Shown: positions 59,683 to 64,000 of the stretch, piece by piece | How the letters are laid out: every line of letters starts with the position of its first letter | Numbering within the stretch: position 1 is the stretch's first letter | Notes under the pieces: generated by a model | What the model saw: the letters and a program-made list of their open reading frames with translations, nothing else | Told to the model about the DNA's origin: nothing | The model's database searches: none | DNA from: JASLDZ01 sp964242625 | GTDB lineage: Bacteria; Pseudomonadota; Alphaproteobacteria; Caulobacterales; Caulobacteraceae | Direction: 5' to 3' | DNA length: 64,000 nucleotides | Assembly (NCBI GenBank): GCA_964242625.1 | Contig: CAXTAO010000015.1 | Span: 1 to 64,000 of the forward strand | Made by a program: the position numbers and the translations under genes

Positions 59683-59867
59683 GTCCCCCGTCGACCAGCG
59701 GAGTTAACCTAGTCCAACTCCGCGCGCCGATCTATGCTGCAGTGCAAAATCGCGGATCACGGCGGCGTGTTCCCGCGGGGCGCCGCTTTTGCAAGCGGGC
59801 GTGCGGCGTTCGCGGGCAACCTGGGCCCGTTCGCGCCACCATCGGGTTGCGGGGAGCGTAGATCAGC

Positions 59868-60773
59868 ATGGCGACCGCCCGCTCAGGTCCCGACCTGCCC
59901 CCCGCGCCCCGTCCCTTCTGGCGCAGGTTGGCGCTGGGCTCGCCCCGAAGCGCGGTCGTGCAATTCCCCGCGGTCACGCCTCAGGGTGAGCGCATCTACG
60001 CGATCGGCGACGTGCACGGGCGCGCCGACCTCCTCCAGCCGCTCCTGGCCAACATCCTCGCCGCCGCCGCCGAGCCCGGGGCGCCGCGGGTGCGAGTGGT
60101 TGGGCTGGGCGACTACATCGACCGCGGACCGGCCACGCGGCAGGTGCTCGACCTCCTCGTCGCGCTCCGACGCGCGCGCGCCACCGCTTGCAACTTCCTC
60201 ATGGGCAACCACGAGGAGAGCCTTGGGGGTTTCCTCGCCGACCCGGCGCTCGGCTGGCGTTGGTGCGGCTTCGGCGGGCGCGAGACGCTGGCCTCCTACG
60301 GCGTCGACGCGCCTCTGCGGCAGGACGACGTCGAAGGCTGGCGCGCGACGCGCGACGCGCTGGATCGCGCGCTGCCGGACGACCACCACGCCTTCCTGGA
60401 CGAGCTGCAGCTCAAGGCGGAGGCGGGCGGCTATTTCTTCGTCCACGCGGGCGTGCGTCCCGGCGTGCCGCTGGACGCGCAGCCCCGCGAGGAGATGCTG
60501 TGGATCCGCGACGCCTTCCTGCGCCATCGCGACGTGCACGAGCGCATGGTGGTGCACGGCCACACGCCCGCGCGGGAGCCGTACGTCGACCATCGGCGGA
60601 TCGGCGTCGACACGGGGGCCTACGCCACGGGCGTCCTCTCGGCGGTGCGGCTCGAAGGCGCCGGGCTCAGCTGGGTGCAGGCGCGCGAGAACGGGGAGGG
60701 CAAGGTCGCGGTGGTGGAGGCGCCTGGTCGCCCGGGGCCCGATCGTGACGGCCCGCCGCGCGGGCGCCGCTAG
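59868..60773 (+). CDS. Metallophosphoesterase, serine/threonine phosphatase (PrpA/B-like) family
   Basis: Cytosolic bi-metal phosphatase of the bacterial PPP type, 301 aa. Signature blocks are GDVHGRAD (about 47-54), GDYIDRGP (about 77-84), GNHEES (about 111), then the His residues in FVHAGVRPG and VVHGHTP. It could reverse protein phosphorylation, including that of the tyrosine kinase system, or hydrolyse Ap4A; neither is shown. The stop shares CTAG with the PilZ gene. Confidence 0.88.
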   Translation: MATARSGPDLPPAPRPFWRRLALGSPRSAVVQFPAVTPQGERIYAIGDVHGRADLLQPLLANILAAAAEPGAPRVRVVGLGDYIDRGPATRQVLDLLVALRRARATACNFLMGNHEESLGGFLADPALGWRWCGFGGRETLASYGVDAPLRQDDVEGWRATRDALDRALPDDHHAFLDELQLKAEAGGYFFVHAGVRPGVPLDAQPREEMLWIRDAFLRHRDVHERMVVHGHTPAREPYVDHRRIGVDTGAYATGVLSAVRLEGAGLSWVQARENGEGKVAVVEAPGRPGPDRDGPPRGRR

Positions 60774-61045
60774 GCCTCGAACAGGCGCACGCCCGCCTGG
60801 CGATCGTCGCTCCAGACGAGTTCGGCGCGCCAGCTCCGTCCGGACTTGGTCTCGATCAGGGTGAAGGCGGAGGGCAGCACGCAGGAACGCGTCATCACGA
60901 TGCGGGCGCCCCCCGGAGACCGATCCCGGATGGCGCAGGGCGCGGGCCCGCCTTCCAACTCGACCCGGGCGCGCAGGTCGGTCTGTGAGCGCGGAGAGAT
61001 GCGTCGGTCGAGAGGATCCGGGCGGGCTCGGGCGAAGGCAGGCAT
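60770..61045 (-). CDS. PilZ domain protein
   Basis: Small c-di-GMP receptor candidate, 91 aa. The binding motifs are both present: the RxxxR-type DRRISPRSQTDLRARV (about 13-28) and DRSPGGARI (D-x-S-x-x-G, about 41-49). It consists of the PilZ barrel alone. Sitting between two priming transferase genes, it may link c-di-GMP to polysaccharide synthesis (inference). ATG at 61045. Confidence 0.88.
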   Translation of the reverse strand: MPAFARARPDPLDRRISPRSQTDLRARVELEGGPAPCAIRDRSPGGARIVMTRSCVLPSAFTLIETKSGRSWRAELVWSDDRQAGVRLFEA

Positions 61046-61138
61046 GAGTTCCCCCTAGCGCGAACGGCATTTCCACGGAGTAAAGTCACCTTCGCCCCGA
61101 CTCCGCCACCTTGGCGCCTCTCTTGCACACATTGCGGC

Positions 61139-61822
61139 ATGGGGACGCTCGCGATGAGTTCTGAGGATCCGGTGCGGCGCGCGCTGGTGCGGGCGGCCGT
61201 GACGCCGCCGGATCGTCTTGGGTTGGGACGGGTGGTGGACGTGGCGATCGCCGCCGCGGCGCTGTTGTTCTTCGCGCCTCTGATCCTGGTGGTGGCGCTG
61301 ATGGTCATGGCCGAGCGCTCCGGCCCGGTGCTGTTCGCCCACCCGCGTATCGGGCGCGACGGGCGGCGCTTCCACGTGCTCAAGTTCCGCAGCATGTGCG
61401 TCGACGCCGACCGGCGCCTGGCCGAGCACCTGGCCGCCGATCCGGCGGCTGCGCGCGAGTGGGCGCGGGATCACAAGCTGCGCCACGACCCGCGCATCAC
61501 CTCCGTCGGCCGCTTCCTGCGCGCCTCCAGCCTGGACGAGCTGCCCCAGATTCTGAACGTGCTGCGCGGCGACATGAGCATCGTCGGGCCGCGCCCGATC
61601 GTCGAGGCGGAGGTGGGCAAGTACGGCCGCTTCTTCCAGACCTACTGCTCAGTGCGGCCCGGCATAACCGGCGTTTGGCAGGTGAGCGGCCGCAACGACG
61701 TGAGCTATCGTCGGCGAGTCGCTATGGACGTGGTGTACGCCCGCAGGAAGTCTGTGGCGCTGGACATCAGGCTGATGCTGGCCACGGTGCCCGCCGTGCT
61801 GGCGCGCCGCGGCTCGTACTGA
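61139..61822 (+). CDS. Undecaprenyl-phosphate sugar-1-phosphate transferase (WcaJ/PssZ type)
   Basis: Second priming phosphoglycosyltransferase, 227 aa. Hydrophobic helix VAIAAAALLFFAPLILVVAL (about 35-55), LKFRSMCVDADRRL, catalytic SSLDELPQILNVL, MSIVGPRPIV and VSGRNDVSYRRRVAMD. Very similar to the product of 59011-59682. ATG at 61139; an ATG five codons later is an alternative. In Caulobacter several such enzymes can substitute for each other in holdfast synthesis, which may apply here. Confidence 0.93.
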   Translation: MGTLAMSSEDPVRRALVRAAVTPPDRLGLGRVVDVAIAAAALLFFAPLILVVALMVMAERSGPVLFAHPRIGRDGRRFHVLKFRSMCVDADRRLAEHLAADPAAAREWARDHKLRHDPRITSVGRFLRASSLDELPQILNVLRGDMSIVGPRPIVEAEVGKYGRFFQTYCSVRPGITGVWQVSGRNDVSYRRRVAMDVVYARRKSVALDIRLMLATVPAVLARRGSY

Positions 61823-61909
61823 GCTATCCTGAACGGCGGTTTACGTATTCGGCCAATCGTTTCTTAAGCGCGTCGGCGCTCTCCTGCACGGGTCAGCAGG
61901 AAGCTCGTC

Positions 61910-62173
61910 ATGGCTCAGCCCGCCAAATCACAGCCGAGCGTCCAGTCCTCCGCCGACGGCCGTGCGCGCCCGCGTCCGCGGGTCGATCTGGAGGCGGCGC
62001 CCCACGGGTCGCCCGCGCGCGATCTGCAGGGTCAGTTGGCGGCCGCCTGGGTCGGAGGCGTCGAACCCGAGGTGGAGCGCTGGTCGCCCCGTCGCGCGGC
62101 GGCCTTTGCGGTCGGCGCGAGCTTCGGCCTCTGGGGCCTGATCGGCGCGACCGCCTGGGCCGTTCTTCGCTAG
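61910..62173 (+). CDS. Small single-TM membrane protein, 87 aa
   Basis: Unrecognised. The N-terminal two thirds are polar and Pro/Ser/Arg-rich with VDLEAAPHGSPARDLQGQLAAAWVGGVEPEV; a single hydrophobic helix (RAAAFAVGASFGLWGLIGAT) ends the protein at its C-terminus, a tail-anchor layout. ATG at 61910. It converges on another tiny membrane protein gene 7 bases away. Confidence 0.6.
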   Translation: MAQPAKSQPSVQSSADGRARPRPRVDLEAAPHGSPARDLQGQLAAAWVGGVEPEVERWSPRRAAAFAVGASFGLWGLIGATAWAVLR

Positions 62174-62180
62174 GCGGCGC

Positions 62181-62306
62181 TCAGAGGTGGCAGGCCGCGG
62201 CGCCCATCGCCGCCCAAAGCACCACGGTGACGCCGAGCGCCAGCATCAGCCGCCAGTTGGGGCGGAGCCGCTCCCCCATCGAGTCAGATGAATGTTGCAG
62301 GACCAC
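62181..62306 (-). CDS. Tiny single-TM membrane protein, 41 aa
   Basis: Short ORF with GTG start at 62306 preceded by AGGAGG at 8 bases, a strong ribosome site. It reads VVLQHSSDSMGERLRPNWRL then one hydrophobic helix MLALGVTVVLWAAMGAAA. An internal ATG at 62279 would give 32 residues. The good ribosome site and clean helix favour a real gene. Function unknown. Confidence 0.5.
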   Translation of the reverse strand: MVLQHSSDSMGERLRPNWRLMLALGVTVVLWAAMGAAACHL

Positions 62307-62490
62307 CGTCCTGTCCTCCTCGCTTTTTCGTCGAGTCGTCAATAGCGCTCGCCCCGGACGGTTGCATTTTGACAGAAAAGTGGTCGCGCGGAGGTCGCGT
62401 TTCGTCGCAGGCGGTAGTTCCTGGCGTCGCACCCGCGCTTGAGCGCAGCCACGGGGTCGACTAGGCGGGCGGCTCCGCACGGGAGACGCC

Positions 62491-63309
62491 ATGGCGTGGA
62501 GCCGCCGCTACGACGGGGACGAACCGCAGCGCGTGAACCGGTGGCTGGCGCAGGCCGGCGTGTGCTCGCGCCGCGAGGCGGAGGCGCTGATCGCGGAAGG
62601 TCGCGTGCGCGTGGACGGGGCGACCGTGGAGGATGTCGGCCGCAAGATCCTTCCCGGCCAGACGCTCGAGCTGGACGACGTGGGCCCCGACGCGGCGGCG
62701 CCCGCGACCTATGTTCTGCACAAGCCCGTCGGCGTGGTCTCGGGCCAGCCCGAGCCTGGCCGCATCCCGGCCGTGCGCCTCCTGACGCACGAGGCGCTGT
62801 GGCGCGGCGCCCCGGCCACGCCCGCCCCGGCGCGCGACGCTCGCCTCGCGCCCGCCGGGCGACTCGACATGGACTCCCGCGGGCTCCTACTCCTGACCGA
62901 CGACGGCGTTGTGGCCAAGGCGGCGATCGGCCCGCAATCGACGCTCGATAAGGAATACCTCGTCCGCGTGGAGGGCACGGTCACCGCCGCCAAGATCGAG
63001 CGCCTGCGCTTCGGCCTCGAACTCGACGGCCGCCAGCTCAGACCCGCGCGGGTCGATCGGCTGGGCGCCCAGGGGCTGCGCATGGTGCTGTGGGAGGGCC
63101 GCAACCGGCAGATCCGGCGCATGTGCGAGCTCGTCGACCTGAAGGTCGTGGACCTCAACCGCACAAGGATCGGTCCGCTCGAACTCGGCTCGTTGCCCGA
63201 AGGGCGGTGGCGGCCGCTCACGCCCGACGAGCGCGCTCGCTTCGTCAGTGCGGCGTCGCAGCCCTCGACGGCGCCGCTGGCGCCGCCTCCGCCGGGGCCG
63301 TCCGGCTGA
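62491..63309 (+). CDS. 23S rRNA pseudouridine synthase, RluB/RluF group
   Basis: RNA-modifying enzyme, 272 aa. N-terminal S4 RNA-binding domain (RVNRWLAQAGVCSRREAEALI, about 10-30), then the RsuA/RluB catalytic domain with the key Asp in AGRLDMDSRGLLLLTDDG (near 125) and EGRNRQIRRMCELV near 205. FPHR-type details place it nearer RluF/RluB than RsuA, but the exact target uridine is not certain. The C-terminal 65 bases overlap the opposing DUF3833 gene. Confidence 0.9.
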   Translation: MAWSRRYDGDEPQRVNRWLAQAGVCSRREAEALIAEGRVRVDGATVEDVGRKILPGQTLELDDVGPDAAAPATYVLHKPVGVVSGQPEPGRIPAVRLLTHEALWRGAPATPAPARDARLAPAGRLDMDSRGLLLLTDDGVVAKAAIGPQSTLDKEYLVRVEGTVTAAKIERLRFGLELDGRQLRPARVDRLGAQGLRMVLWEGRNRQIRRMCELVDLKVVDLNRTRIGPLELGSLPEGRWRPLTPDERARFVSAASQPSTAPLAPPPPGPSG

Positions 63310-63820
63310 TCCGCTCGGACAGGCGACGGACCGTCACTCCGGCCACCTTGATCACCGCCTCGTTGACCACCGTGCGCCCGTCCGCCTGCAGGTAGAGCCA
63401 CTGCTCCATGGAGCCGAGCGGCGCGATCTTGAGGCGATAGCTCAGGTGGAGAAGGTCGCCGTACGCCTCGGCCGAGACGTCGCCGGTCGCATCGGTCAAC
63501 GTGCCGGCGTAGGTGTGCGGCCCCGTGGCGTGCATCCGCCAGCTCCGCGTACGGGGGGCCTCGCCCTCGAAGCGTACGACCTGCACGAGGCTGAAGCCGC
63601 CGTCGAGCGTGGCGGCGCCCCGCCCCTCAACCGTGAACCGCTGCGAAGGCGCGCCGTTCGCCGCCTCCAGCACGCCCTGCGAGCGGGTCTCGCCCGCGAA
63701 GAAGCGCTCTGGCCGGAGCTCGGGCGTGCGGCCCGCGAACGATTGGGGGGCGAGCACCGGCGCGCACCCGCAGACCAGGAGCGCGCCGACGACAGCCGCA
63801 ATCGGCGGCGCGCGCCTCAT
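63245..63820 (-). CDS. DUF3833 family lipoprotein
   Basis: Predicted lipoprotein, 191 aa. Lipobox ALLVCGC near residue 19. The DUF3833 domain is seen from FAGRTPELRPERFFAGETRSQGVLE and the C-terminal LHLSYRLKIAPLGSMEQWLYLQADG. Function of the family is unknown. Its ATG overlaps the TGA of the upstream DUF3072 gene (TGATG). The C-terminus is Ala/Pro-rich and antisense to the pseudouridine synthase 3' end. Confidence 0.85.
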   Translation of the reverse strand: MRRAPPIAAVVGALLVCGCAPVLAPQSFAGRTPELRPERFFAGETRSQGVLEAANGAPSQRFTVEGRGAATLDGGFSLVQVVRFEGEAPRTRSWRMHATGPHTYAGTLTDATGDVSAEAYGDLLHLSYRLKIAPLGSMEQWLYLQADGRTVVNEAVIKVAGVTVRRLSERISRTAPAEAAPAAPSRAATPH

Positions 63821-64000
63821 CAGCTCCGGTCGCTGCGGCCGTGCACGCCGGCCTTCTCACGAAGAGCGTCGATCGCCTTGGAAGCGTCCGCCTTCGAAAG
63901 ATCGTCGCGGAAGGCGTCGGGCTCGTGCGCCTGCTCGGACAGCGTCTTGAGGTAGGAAGCCTGGGCGCCGGTCATGGGCTCGTCGCCCGTGGTCCAGTCG
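63820..64000 (-). CDS. DUF3072 domain protein, truncated by the window edge
   Basis: Only the C-terminal 59 residues are present; the start lies beyond 64000. The sequence DEPMTGAQASYLKTLSEQAH, then FRDDLSKADASKAIDALREK, matches the DUF3072 family of small helical proteins. The TGA stop at 63820-63822 overlaps the ATG of the DUF3833 gene. Function unknown. Confidence 0.8.
   Translation of the reverse strand, partial: DWTTGDEPMTGAQASYLKTLSEQAHEPDAFRDDLSKADASKAIDALREKAGVHGRSDRS

Noticed and set aside
1..64000. tRNA, rRNA, CRISPR arrays or riboswitches
   Set aside because: Reading the spacers on both strands showed no cloverleaf with a T-arm consensus, no rRNA-like sequence, no regularly spaced repeats and no recognisable cobalamin riboswitch near the importer cluster.

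Overview
Organism: the window is chromosomal DNA of a GC-rich (roughly 70 %) alphaproteobacterium, most probably Caulobacterales and Phenylobacterium-like. The grounds are the gene order NifU-type protein / nitroreductase / tsaB / rimI / fur, a Fur of the caulobacterial type without the CxxC zinc ligands, PEPxxWA-type C-terminal sorting signals with an exosortase V locus, and frequent 4-base ATGA/GTGA start-stop overlaps. The genus is an inference. No rRNA, tRNA, CRISPR array, transposase, integrase or relaxase was seen. Layout: 1-1350 holds a low-GC orphan gene and repeat-like intergenic DNA. 1351-4107 is a housekeeping run (NifU-like, RutE-like, TsaB, RimI, Fur). 4074-7199 (minus) is a four-gene vitamin B12/iron-chelate type ABC importer cluster that meets fur tail to tail. 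7276-9160 is sixA-like / DUF952 / pyrD. 9058-18085 (minus) is a mixed run: an HSL-family hydrolase, two small cysteine-rich secreted proteins, MscS, a CHASE4-GGDEF-EAL protein, an ATP-dependent DNA ligase, a glutamine cyclotransferase and a peptidoglycan-binding protein. 18241-25626 is a surface-protein sorting locus: two PEP-CTERM proteins, an EpsD-like prolyl isomerase lipoprotein, the XrtV accessory protein, EpsI, exosortase V, a membrane protein and a nucleotide-sugar epimerase. 25809-49781 is a large Wzx/Wzy-type exopolysaccharide cluster: an SGNH esterase, three GH16 glycosidases, an acyltransferase, a short OPX export lipoprotein, a separate outer-membrane beta-barrel, a Wzc-type co-polymerase/tyrosine kinase, eight glycosyltransferases, a flippase and a polymerase/ligase. 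49778-58360 (minus) is a compact virB1-2-3-4-6-8-9-10-11 type IV secretion operon. 58439-61822 returns to polysaccharide functions: two priming sugar-phosphate transferases flanking a phosphatase and a PilZ protein. 61910-64000 holds two tiny membrane proteins, an rRNA pseudouridine synthase, a DUF3833 lipoprotein and a truncated DUF3072 gene. How it fits together: the likely flow is priming by the WcaJ-type transferases, repeat-unit assembly by the glycosyltransferases, flipping (42902-44413), polymerisation (45356-46681), length control and export by Wzc, the short OPX protein and the beta-barrel, then trimming or modification by the GH16 enzymes and the esterase. The adjoining exosortase V system would place PEP-CTERM proteins at the surface where this polymer appears. 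A GGDEF/EAL protein and a PilZ protein suggest, but do not prove, c-di-GMP control. Most notable observations: the XrtV locus with two substrates and a GANTC-rich hairpin before one of them; a pair of secreted proteins sharing a twin CX6C motif; three diverged GH16 paralogues in one export cluster; a T4SS without recognisable virB5, virB7 or virD4 lodged between polysaccharide genes; a 73-bp duplication carrying the 5' end of a glycosyltransferase gene; and a tryptophan-rich 51-residue protein missed by usual length cutoffs.
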